DNA of 24,574 bases from CAYFJO01 sp964343305 (GTDB lineage Bacteria; Planctomycetota; Planctomycetia; Pirellulales; Pirellulaceae). Numbering within the stretch: the first letter of the stretch is position 1; every line of letters starts with the position of its first letter. This document shows, one piece after another, positions 1-7,800 of this stretch. The notes beneath the pieces are model-generated. The model searched no databases, had not been told where the DNA came from, and saw only the letters and a program-made list of their open reading frames with translations. The stretch spans positions 1-24,574 of the forward strand of contig CAYFJO010000135.1 of assembly GCA_964343305.1 (NCBI GenBank), in the 5' to 3' direction. Made by a program: the position numbers and the translations under genes.

Positions 1-77
1 AAGGGGTGAGGGCTTCATGGTTTTCCTGAAAGTCGTGGCGATGGAGCTATAATCAATGCCGCCAGGATAACACTGTC

Positions 78-98
78 GGACGGATTGGCAATCCGTCC
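78..98. repeat. 21-bp palindrome, copy 1 (GGACGG-type)
   Basis: Perfect 9-bp inverted repeat GGACGGATT / AATCCGTCC around a 3-base GGC loop. It lies about 90 bp beyond the sialidase stop codon. A second palindrome with the same arm skeleton and loop size is at 23170-23190, also past gene 3' ends. No T-run follows on either strand, so it is more like a dispersed REP-type palindrome than a classical terminator. Confidence 0.6.
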
Positions 99-189
99 AC
101 GCTCGCCGGGCCGTTTTCACGATAGTATGATGTACGGATGGAATCCAAGTTGAAGAGGACCGTGCCCACGTTCTGGCGACAGCCGCTGC

Positions 190-1500
190 CTACGGGAGGA
201 TCCACTGTGGCACTTCGCCGCTGCCCGTCCGTTTACCTTCAAGTATCCAGGACAGGTTGAAGCGAGCGACCTGCATGGCGGAGTACCTGCCGTCTGGCCC
301 ACCCTCGAAGAGCAGGTAGATCTGGCCTTCGCTGACAGTGCCCGGCCGTCCGGCCGCCAATGACGAATAGGCGCCGTGCGGGGCATAGATGAGCCGTTTC
401 ACGGGCCAAGTTTTGCCGCCGTCAAAACTGACCCAGACGGTCGTTTTCTTCCGATCTCCCCCGCCGGTATCCGAGTTGCTGAAAATCAGAACGTCCCGGT
501 TTTTCACGGGCAAGCGTGTCAACCCACCTTTCATGCCGTAGCCCCTGCCGTATCCGCCGCCGTCCGGAAGCACTCGGCTGATGTTCAGGTTCTTCCAGGT
601 CTGGCCGCCATCGCTGCTCCAAGCCTCCCGTCGCATGGTTTCGTCTGGCCGCAGCTCGCGGGCAAGGGTCTTGTCGTAATACCCGCTGTGGCTTCTGGAG
701 TTGTAGTAAATCCGACCGTCGTGTAGCTCCGCTAAGGCTGCCTCCTCGGTATAACCTTCGGGAAAGAACTCGCTGACCTGCCATGTGGCCCCGCCGTCAT
801 CACTATAGATGGCGCAACTGAAGATTGCATCGGTGGGATCTCTATCGGACGGATGCGATTTTGCGTGTGGGCGAAACGTTGCACTCACCAACAGTCGCCC
901 TTTGTGCTTTCCATGTCGAAGGGTGACGCCCGCTTCGCTGGCATTGGCATGCATAAAGTACGTGCCGCTCTTGGCTGGAGATGCCTTCGTGACTCGCTTC
1001 TTCAAGCCCGTTTCTGCGAACCGTTTCATCAAATCGTTGGGTTTGATCGTGATCTCCTTCTCCGTCCATGTCTTGCCGTGGTCAGTGCTTCGAAACACCT
1101 TGTCCGTGCCGTTCCACATTCGCACCGACATGATATTCCCGGTGTTTTCATCGACAATCATATTGCTGTCTGAATGGGTGATGGGGACGTTGATGATCTC
1201 TCCCCAACTCTGGCCTCCGTCCTCGCTGCGCCGAAGTTGCTTTTGGTTGTTGCGCACCGCCAAAAGAGTCCCGTCGACAGCAATTGCGAGGTACGGCTCG
1301 CGAACCTGATTTCCCTCATCAAAAACGACCTGCGTATCGAACAGTGGCTCACCCAGAAAGACGTCCAGCGACCCTTCTGCCGGCTTTCCCGCTGCAGTGA
1401 GCAGTTCCTGCTCAGATGACTCGGCAACAGCGCCGCTGTACAGAAATGCCGCGAGAAGAAAACAACTTCTCGGCTCCGAAAACAGTCTCTTGCTGAACAT
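190..1500 (-). CDS. Secreted sialidase (exo-alpha-sialidase, GH33-like)
   Basis: Predicted 436-residue sialidase that would release terminal sialic acids from glycoconjugates outside the cytoplasm. I see five Asp boxes of the S-x-D-x-G-x-T-W type, near residues 92, 138, 233, 295 and 358, the hallmark of the six-bladed sialidase propeller. The block REPYLAI near residue 67 resembles the FRIP arginine motif. TEEAALAELHDGR near 252-264 matches the E-x4-EL-DG catalytic glutamate region (likely E254), followed by NSR, and GAYSSL (Y378) with LLFEGG matches the nucleophile tyrosine region. The N-terminus is a signal peptide (hydrophobic CFLLAAFLYSGAVA). I chose the ATG at 1500 because AAAGGA lies 8 bases upstream and the signal peptide begins there; the frame is open 63 bases further. 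The next gene on the other side is divergent. Family confidence is high; the exact substrate is not shown. Confidence 0.88.
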   Translation of the reverse strand: MFSKRLFSEPRSCFLLAAFLYSGAVAESSEQELLTAAGKPAEGSLDVFLGEPLFDTQVVFDEGNQVREPYLAIAVDGTLLAVRNNQKQLRRSEDGGQSWGEIINVPITHSDSNMIVDENTGNIMSVRMWNGTDKVFRSTDHGKTWTEKEITIKPNDLMKRFAETGLKKRVTKASPAKSGTYFMHANASEAGVTLRHGKHKGRLLVSATFRPHAKSHPSDRDPTDAIFSCAIYSDDGGATWQVSEFFPEGYTEEAALAELHDGRIYYNSRSHSGYYDKTLARELRPDETMRREAWSSDGGQTWKNLNISRVLPDGGGYGRGYGMKGGLTRLPVKNRDVLIFSNSDTGGGDRKKTTVWVSFDGGKTWPVKRLIYAPHGAYSSLAAGRPGTVSEGQIYLLFEGGPDGRYSAMQVARFNLSWILEGKRTGSGEVPQWILP

Positions 1501-1632
1501 AACGCTTTTCCTTTCACAATCGTTCACCCGTGCTCTGGTTCCGCGTGTTGCCGGTCTGCACACCGCTTCAGCGTCTTAGGACATGAGGCGAAAGTTGGTA
1601 ATCGCTTGCGGCCTGCCTTGCTAGGCGCGAGC

Positions 1633-1662
1633 ATTTTAGCCCCATGGCATTGCATCACGCAA
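1633..1662 (-). promoter_or_regulatory. Candidate promoter for the sialidase
   Basis: On the minus strand TAAAAT (1633-1638) matches the -10 box at five of six bases. TTGCGT lies 18 bases upstream (1657-1662), a weak -35 with only TTG conserved. This would give a leader of about 125 bases before the start at 1500. Placement is by eye and tentative. Confidence 0.25.
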
Positions 1663-2048
1663 GTTCTTGGTCGAAGGCGACTGAAGCAAGCAGGGCATTG
1701 CGCCCTTCGCTTCCGATATCCCCAAGCACTGGAAAAACACTTGAAGCGTACTTCCAGCCGAGGCACTCGGCGGCCGGAAACTCAACAGTAGCACGCGCCA
1801 GACGAACGTGCGTTCAACAGACAGGCCTGCCCCCCTAAGAATCGCTCACCACTCCCGCGGCGCAGCCGCTTCGTCCAACCCGAGTGATCAAGGCGCGACT
1901 TTGAGACAAAGAGCCATTGAGGGTTTGAGAATCTGGGTGGTCTTGACCCAAATCGGTCCAACACTGGCCCACTCAAAATGTCTCTGTAAACATTCCACCA
2001 GAGACAAATCATGGACGAATGTCCCTTCAATGCTTCGCTTGACGTGAT

Positions 2049-2076
2049 TTGCAGTGTCCAGCAAACGGCCTATTAT
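2049..2076 (+). promoter_or_regulatory. Candidate sigma-70-type promoter for the DUF1080 gene
   Basis: TTGCAG (2049-2054) is separated by 16 bases from TATTAT (2071-2076), which matches the -10 consensus at five of six positions. The implied start site is about 47 bases before the ATG. The gene also has a strong ribosome site, AAAGGAG, at 2116-2122. Confidence 0.4.
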
Positions 2077-2129
2077 TATTCAAATCAGTTTTGGCCCAAG
2101 ATTTCTCTCGCCCATAAAGGAGCTTTACA

Positions 2130-2891
2130 ATGAATTTGTCAAAAGAACGTTCTGCCTTGCAGCGTCATTTCTTGGAGGCAACACTCGGCCTTGCCCTGAT
2201 TGCGGGCACCGGCGGCATAGCATCGGCAACTGATGCGGAGAAGACAGCCGCCGAAGGCTGCCTGAAGAAGGCTTTCATTGACGGCACGGGTGAGGGTTGG
2301 AGGGCTCTTGCCGCAGATGATTTCACCAACGTAAACTCGCAGCCCGACACTTGGTCCTGGAAAGATGGTGTGCTGCATTGCACGGGCAAACCGGTTAGCG
2401 TCTTGCGTACCAAGAAGGAGTTAACCAACTTCGAATTGGTTTGCGAGTGGATGCATCTGCGCGGTTCAGGCAACAGCGGCATTTTTGTATGGACTACCCC
2501 CGCGTCAATTGAGGCACTCACCAAAGCCGGCAAGCCAGGGCTGCCCAGCGGTATTGAGGTTCAAGTGCTGGACCTCGAATACGGCGGTAAGAACAAGGCC
2601 GATTGGTACACGTCTCACGGTGACGTCTTCCCCGTGAACGTGAAGATGACCCCGTTCCCGCCGGTAGCCCCAAACGGTAGACGCAGTTTCCCCTCGAAGA
2701 ATCTCAGCAAAGGGAAGAACGAGTGGAATCACTACTATGTGCGAGCGATCAATGGTGAAGTCCGCCTGTGGGTCAATGGCGAAGAGGTCTCGGGTGGTAC
2801 CGGCTGCAAGCCCAGTACCGGCTTCCTCTGCCTCGAGTCGGAAGGCTCTCCGATCAAATTTCGCAACCTCCGCATCCGTGAGTTGCCTTGA
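2130..2891 (+). CDS. DUF1080 family protein (3-keto-disaccharide hydrolase-like), exported
   Basis: A 253-residue protein of the DUF1080 family (Pfam 3-keto-disaccharide_hydrolase), a concanavalin-like beta-sandwich abundant in planctomycetes. Characterised members hydrolyse 3-keto-glycosides made by a 3-dehydrogenase. Visible family blocks are the GNSGIFVW segment, SGIEVQVLD, the SHGDVFPV loop, KGKNEWNHYYV, GEVRLWVNGEEV, and the closing GFLCLESEGSPI-FRNLRIREL. Length is typical. The N-terminus has a basic segment followed by LGLALIAGTGGIASA, a signal peptide. The ATG is set by AAAGGAG 7 bases upstream. A beta-propeller gene follows on the same strand after about 250 bp. The link to 3-keto sugar metabolism is a family-level inference; the Gfo/Idh protein at 12611-13744 could be a partner oxidoreductase but is not linked. 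Confidence 0.87.
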   Translation: MNLSKERSALQRHFLEATLGLALIAGTGGIASATDAEKTAAEGCLKKAFIDGTGEGWRALAADDFTNVNSQPDTWSWKDGVLHCTGKPVSVLRTKKELTNFELVCEWMHLRGSGNSGIFVWTTPASIEALTKAGKPGLPSGIEVQVLDLEYGGKNKADWYTSHGDVFPVNVKMTPFPPVAPNGRRSFPSKNLSKGKNEWNHYYVRAINGEVRLWVNGEEVSGGTGCKPSTGFLCLESEGSPIKFRNLRIRELP

Positions 2892-2892
2892 G

Positions 2893-3093
2893 GATAAGGC
2901 CACATTGCCCGGCGGTCCGGGGCCGGGCGTCAAAATCGATGAATCGATGTTCGCCAAACTCAACACCGACCCGCGCCGCAAATTCAAATGGCCGACGCCG
3001 ACGCTTCCCGACGGAGCGGTGCGGGATTATCGAGAGGGTGTATTGCTCTTGGTTTCGGGCAAGCGATGTCGGTCATTCCCCAACTTGATATAA
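2893..3093 (+). pseudogene. Orphan coding-like frame, possible gene remnant
   Basis: Directly after the DUF1080 stop, but in a different frame, is an open stretch that reads like real protein. It holds a proline/glycine-rich lead-in (PGGPGPG), then VKIDESMFAKLNTDPRRKFK, then WPTPTLPDGAVRDYREG, with C/G-rich third positions like the neighbouring genes. It has no start codon with a ribosome site of its own, and its last part runs into the -10 box of the next gene. I do not recognise the family. It may be the 3' tail of a deleted gene, or a former C-terminal extension of the DUF1080 gene lost by frameshift. It could also be chance. Confidence 0.3.
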
Positions 3094-3094
3094 T
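3086..3094 (+). promoter_or_regulatory. Extended -10 promoter of the beta-propeller gene
   Basis: TGATATAAT is a perfect -10 hexamer (TATAAT, 3089-3094) with the TGn extension. No good -35 is present at the right distance, as is common for extended -10 promoters. The start site would be near 3101, giving a leader of about 37 bases to the ATG at 3138. Confidence 0.45.
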
Positions 3095-3137
3095 CGTGTC
3101 GCGACCTGACCGCATTTCGTCCGCAGAGGATTCGTCA

Positions 3138-4508
3138 ATGATTCGATCGCTATTCACGATTTTGTTGCTGTGCTCTACATCAACACAAACCTCCGCCGCC
3201 GCGCGAGCTGATGCAAAGGGATCTACCGCGCCGTTTCGGTATGTCCAGGCCAAGGCATTCCACATTCCGCCGGAGACGACGACCGAGGAGTCCGGCTACT
3301 TTTCTTTGTGCGAAGGACGGAATGGCAAGATTTACATTGGCACGGCGGCTTACGGGCGAAATTCGTATCTGGTTGAGTTCGATCCGAAGACTGAAAAGAT
3401 GCAGATTGTACTCGACACGCATAAGCTAGTTGGACTGCCGTTGACGCCAACGGGCTACGCCGCGCAGTCGAAACTCCATACGCGGAATTTCGTTGGGCCG
3501 TCGGGCAAGATTTACGTCGGTTCGAAGCAAGGCTATCCGACGGCGGCCGAACGTGAGGCGCTAAAGCGTGGCGAGAAGATCCCCGTTTATCGTGGCGGCT
3601 ACGTGATGACGTACGACCCGGCGACGGGCAAAGCCGAAAACCTTGGCTTGCCAATGCCGTTGACCGACAAGCAAATCGCCGCCGGCAAGAAGGAAGGTGA
3701 AGGGGTGATCGATGTCACCGCCGACGAAAAGCGCGGGTTGATCTATGTCATCACGTGCGAATCGGAGCATTGGATGTTGTACGACATGAAGACGAAGAAG
3801 TACCGCGAACTCGGCCCGATCTTGCGAGACCAGCCAAATACGCTTATCGATTCACAAGGCCGCGGCACGGCGATCACTGTCGACTACCAGGTTGCTCGTT
3901 ACGATCCGAGCACGCACAAAGTCACGGTCGATCCGCTGCTGGTCAATAGCAAGCCATTCGCCGAATTTGCTGGTGCAGACCGCGTGCATCCCGACTGGCG
4001 CATCACGGTCGACGCCAAGACGGCGTACCTGCAACTGCTGAATGATCTGCGAATGTTCCGCATCGACTTGACCGGCCCGGTGGGCAAGCCGGTAATCGCA
4101 AAGAACCTGGGCCAACGCATCAAGGGCGAACATCCCGATTCGCGTGGCTCAATCAGCATCGGCCCCGACGGCTGCGTCTACTCGGCAATCCGCATCGACA
4201 ACAAGACGGGATTCGGCAGCGGATATTTGCATCACCTGGTCCGCCACGATCCAGAGACCGGCGCAATGGAAGACCTCGGCGTGTTCGCGATCAACAACCC
4301 GAATTTCTTCGACTTTGCCGCCGGAGTAAAAAAGAACTCGGACGGCAGCCCGCGCCCCATCCACGGTTACCACACTCTGCCCGACGGCACGCTAACGCCG
4401 CTGCACGTCATCATGGGGCTGATCGTCACCCACGACGGCACGATCTACGCGACCACGATCTATCCCTACACATTGATGAAAATTGAAACCGTGAAAGCCG
4501 CTCGGTAG
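3138..4508 (+). CDS. Secreted beta-propeller protein (SMP-30/streptogramin-lyase-like fold)
   Basis: A 456-residue exported protein of unknown function. After a signal peptide (MIRSLFTILLLCSTSTQTSA) the chain is a series of repeating beta-blade units. Examples are GRNGKIYIGT..YLVEFDP, GPSGKIYVGS, GGYVMTYDPATGKAENLG, DEKRGLIYVI..WMLYDMKTKKYRELG, DGCVYSAI and HDGTIYATTIYPYTLMKI. This G-KIY-G ... FDP-T pattern is that of seven-bladed SMP-30/gluconolactonase and virginiamycin-B-lyase-like propellers, which bind sugars, lactones or metals or serve only as scaffolds. I cannot see a diagnostic catalytic set. The start at 3138 is favoured by AGAGGA 7 bases upstream and by the signal peptide; the frame is open to 2988, but that part is not protein-like. 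A strong terminator follows at 4588. Confidence 0.7.
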   Translation: MIRSLFTILLLCSTSTQTSAAARADAKGSTAPFRYVQAKAFHIPPETTTEESGYFSLCEGRNGKIYIGTAAYGRNSYLVEFDPKTEKMQIVLDTHKLVGLPLTPTGYAAQSKLHTRNFVGPSGKIYVGSKQGYPTAAEREALKRGEKIPVYRGGYVMTYDPATGKAENLGLPMPLTDKQIAAGKKEGEGVIDVTADEKRGLIYVITCESEHWMLYDMKTKKYRELGPILRDQPNTLIDSQGRGTAITVDYQVARYDPSTHKVTVDPLLVNSKPFAEFAGADRVHPDWRITVDAKTAYLQLLNDLRMFRIDLTGPVGKPVIAKNLGQRIKGEHPDSRGSISIGPDGCVYSAIRIDNKTGFGSGYLHHLVRHDPETGAMEDLGVFAINNPNFFDFAAGVKKNSDGSPRPIHGYHTLPDGTLTPLHVIMGLIVTHDGTIYATTIYPYTLMKIETVKAAR

Positions 4509-4587
4509 GCCAATCGTCCCATTTGATCCCGTCCTGCGCTCTCCATCCACAAGATTGTCGTCGAACGAAAACTTGGGTACACAATCG

Positions 4588-4619
4588 CGCGTTGCACCAA
4601 AACGGTGCAAGCGTTTTTT
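4588..4619 (+). terminator. Rho-independent terminator after the beta-propeller gene
   Basis: TTGCACC-AAAAC-GGTGCAA forms a perfect 7-bp stem with a 5-base loop. It is extended by CGC/GCG below a single bulged G, and is directly followed by TTTTTT at 4614-4619. It lies 80 bases after the stop codon at 4508. Stem, loop and T-run fit a textbook intrinsic terminator on the plus strand. Confidence 0.85.
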
Positions 4620-4713
4620 CAGAATTGTGAGGCTTGGCGGCTTCGATCCAAGATCTAGATTCGTTTTAATCGTCCAGAAAAGCCTGACGCGCCAACGTAT
4701 CGAATTATCTCGG

Positions 4714-4775
4714 CTGGACGGGATAAGAAGTTAGGCACGAAGGACGTATCGGCTCGTCGGACAAACGCTGACACA
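4714..4775 (-). repeat. 62-bp imperfect direct repeat, copy A
   Basis: Begins 39 bases past the stop codon of the VIT-VWA gene. Aligned with copy B (8922-8984), about 51 of 63 columns are identical with one single-base gap. The block CTGGACGGGATAAGAAG is fully conserved and most differences are transitions. Orientation is given as minus because both copies follow the 3' ends of minus-strand genes. Confidence 0.75.
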
Positions 4776-4813
4776 CGCACTCGTTGCGCATCGAACGACG
4801 TGCTTTTTCTGGT

Positions 4814-7800
4814 TTATTGCACACTAGGAAACGGTGTCGCAAGACGATTTACCAGCACTACGACATGACCATTCAATGGCTGCTGGCCAAGGATTCGTCG
4901 TGATTGCGAACGAAACTTGTTGTAGGCGTCGCCGTCCGCGCGACGGCACGCCAGAGCTGACAAGAGGACTGCGTCCTCTCCGGTCATCTTCTCGAAAAAC
5001 AAGCCTTCGTCCGGTACTCCGTTGCCAAATAGGACTTCGGCCAAGTTCGCCGTCCATCGGTGTTCAGACTGTTGGACCATTCGTGCCCGTTTGACAAATT
5101 CGCCGTCAGGATCATTGAAGACCAATGCGGCATAGAAGATTGCCAGCGCGTCTGGCTGATGTTGCGAACCCGAAAATTTCACAACCGTTTCTTTCGCTGG
5201 TTCTCGCGCAATTCGTTTGATCTCATTGGCCAGTGCAACCAACTCCGTTTCGTCAGGCAATAGCCGTGACGCTTCACACACCGTCCATAACGATCTGAGC
5301 ATCAGCAGGCCAGATTTGCCGGTCAGCAATTCAACCGACGCAGTGTCCTTCCAGGTGATCTGGAGTTCTGTCAGGGCCTCAAGATCGAGATCTCCACGGG
5401 ACGCGGCTGATAACAATGGCCAACTGAATTGCTGATGAACCGATGCGACGTGTGCTTGCCTTTCAGCCAGACGAGCTTGCTTTGCGGATTCGTGGCGTGA
5501 TGTTGCGCGGGCGCTGCACCGTTTGTGCAGTTGCGCCAGTTCCTTACCGGGTTTGTAACTTGGGTCAGCAAGATTTCTCAGCAGGTCGTCGACCTTGGCG
5601 TGTGTCGCCGCATCACCGACAACCATCAGTTGATTGCCCGAAAACCAGACAACCGACTGATCAGCAAGCTTCAGTGTCGATCGGACGGCGCCAATAAATT
5701 CGTCCGACATCTTCGTAAGGGTTTCATTCAGCTTTTCGGGCTCCTTGAGTTGCTTCAATTCCTCAGTTGGCGGGATGGCGATCATGGAAACATCGTAGAT
5801 CCAAGGGGATTCTACGGACCCGCGACGGGCTGAAAACACCTTGACCTTGTTGCCGTTGACAGACCACATCAGATGCGCGGGGTTCGTAATCCACTCCAAA
5901 GCTTCTACAACCGTCACTCGACGCAAATCCAGGAAGGTAATTCGATTCGCGGAACGCGTAAGTGACTTTGCATCCTCGACACTTCCCTTGACGATGTTGA
6001 CGTCGAGCTTGGCCTGTTTGCACACCAGCGTCAGCACATCTGTCAACGACTGATCTCGAATCACGAGATCCAATTTCTTTGAAAGTGCAGGCATGGCCTT
6101 TACGAAGCGACTAACTTCCCCACGCCGAATTTCGTGCAACGCCTCGATGGCTGAGTTTCGGGCCACGCTCCTCCCCAATTGACGAAGCGGGGTATCCAGA
6201 AAATAGGCCAACGTCAGCATGGCGCGAGCTTCTTCAAACTTCGACTCCTCGGCGAGTTGTTTCGCCGATACCAAAGTGGCCTTCACGTGCTCAACATACT
6301 TTTTGAGGGCCTCTGGAGTTCTGTTCCAACTGTATGGTTGGTAAGCCCATCCCGTACGAGCTAACGCCAAACCGCTCGAACCACCTGCCGGGTGACTATC
6401 CCGCATACTTGACCCGCCGATGGTTTGATCTCGAATTCCCTTTTGCATCCGCACGAGACGTTCCAGACTCTTGATCTGCTCCTGAACGCGTTGCTGCTGC
6501 AGGCCAAGTGACACGCTAGCCAACGGCTTGTTGTACTCTCGAAGGACTTGGGGAATCTCAGACTGCATTCGATAGGCGTTTTCATACATTGCGATACGAG
6601 ATTGCAGACCGTAATCGGCGTTCTTCTTACTGACATCCGAAGACAAAGCCAGCGGTGTAACACGAACGTGGCGTCGGTCTGCCGAAACAACGGCGCCACC
6701 GCGATCCACAGCGATACCATCGCCGCCGAAAAATCCTTCCCATTGCGTTCCTTCAGGAAGTGGGACAGGCACTACCATTCGCCGAGGCCGGCGGACTGGT
6801 TCGCCGACTTTTGCCGCATCTTTGGTATCCACCGCAACGAAACTTGTGTACTGGCTCATCAATCGATGGTCGAGCGCAATCGCAGTGACTTCCTCTTCAA
6901 CCGCAGGGGATCCTTGGTAGTACGACTGGTGCATTAAGTCTTCGATTTTTCGTCGCGCCCAGGTTTTGGCTAGAACGTCATTTTCTTTCTGTTCGTTGGG
7001 CAGTGAAACACTCAGCGGCCACGAGGTGTGTTCGCCTTCGGTCGTGCCACTGATCTTGATCTCCGCTTCGCCGCCGTTCTTGTATCGACCGAACACCACG
7101 ACCGGTCTGCCAGCCCAAAGTTCCGGAATCTTGGCTGGAAACGTCTCGGCGATTTCCAGTTCCCCCCAGTCAATCTTAATGTTCGCCAGTTGTGCGCGTT
7201 GAATGCGCGTGATGATCTCGGTCGTCAACGCCACGGTGTCGTCGTTCAGTCCGAGTTTCTTTCCCATCCCACCGCCTTGTCTCGCAACGCCGTCCACAAG
7301 AAACATGTTGGGGGACGAGCCGATGCCGACGCACCAGAAGCGAATCTGGTCGCCGCAATTCTCACCAATGTGTCTAACGATTTCAGCTTCATTGCCGATC
7401 TTGCCGTCGGTCAACATCACAACAATGCGAGTGCGTTCTTTGTCAATCGGCTGGTCGATCGCCATCTTGACGCCCTCGAGCATTCTCGTGCCGCCGCTGC
7501 CTCGCAAATTGTTGGTAAACTCGAGCGCCCGTTTGACGTTCTCTTCGTTTATGGGAACTGGGGCATCAAACAACTTGTTAGCCTGGCTGGCAAAGGTAAC
7601 GACTTGAAGTGTGTCTTGCTTGCGACAAAGCGTGAGCATCTCTTTCATCGCTTCGCGAGTCTTCTCCGTCGGCTTGCCGCGCATTGAACCGGAAACATCA
7701 ACCATGAAGACAATTTCACGTGGCGGGCTTTTCTTAAGGCTTTCGTTTTCCTTCGGTTGAATCATCAACATGAAATAACCGGCACCGACGTGTTTTGCGT

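Larger units (their letters stand above)
1501..2129. other. Divergent intergenic region (629 bp)
   Basis: Separates the minus-strand sialidase from the plus-strand DUF1080 gene. It holds candidate promoters for both (listed separately). Short open frames occur on both strands but have no recognisable protein, no good Shine-Dalgarno and no domain-like composition, so I call no gene. A small GCCGAG-GCA-CTCGGC hairpin at 1757-1771 is the only other structure seen. Confidence 0.5.
4509..4813. other. Convergent intergenic region (305 bp)
   Basis: Lies between the 3' end of the plus-strand beta-propeller gene and the 3' end of the minus-strand VIT-VWA gene. It contains an intrinsic terminator (4588-4619) and one copy of a 62-bp direct repeat (4714-4775), both listed separately. 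No gene is seen. Confidence 0.6.

Noticed and set aside
1..19. Possible start of a minus-strand gene at the left edge (AGGA, then ATG and six codons)
   Set aside because: Only six codons are inside the window, so neither frame nor family can be judged.
1524..2030. Minus-strand open frames in the sialidase-DUF1080 gap
   Set aside because: Cysteine/arginine-rich translations without domain features, ribosome sites or normal codon character; treated as non-coding.
7028..7687. Plus-strand open frame inside the VIT-VWA gene
   Set aside because: It is antisense to the VWA coding region, whose motifs are unambiguous; a chance frame in GC-rich sequence.
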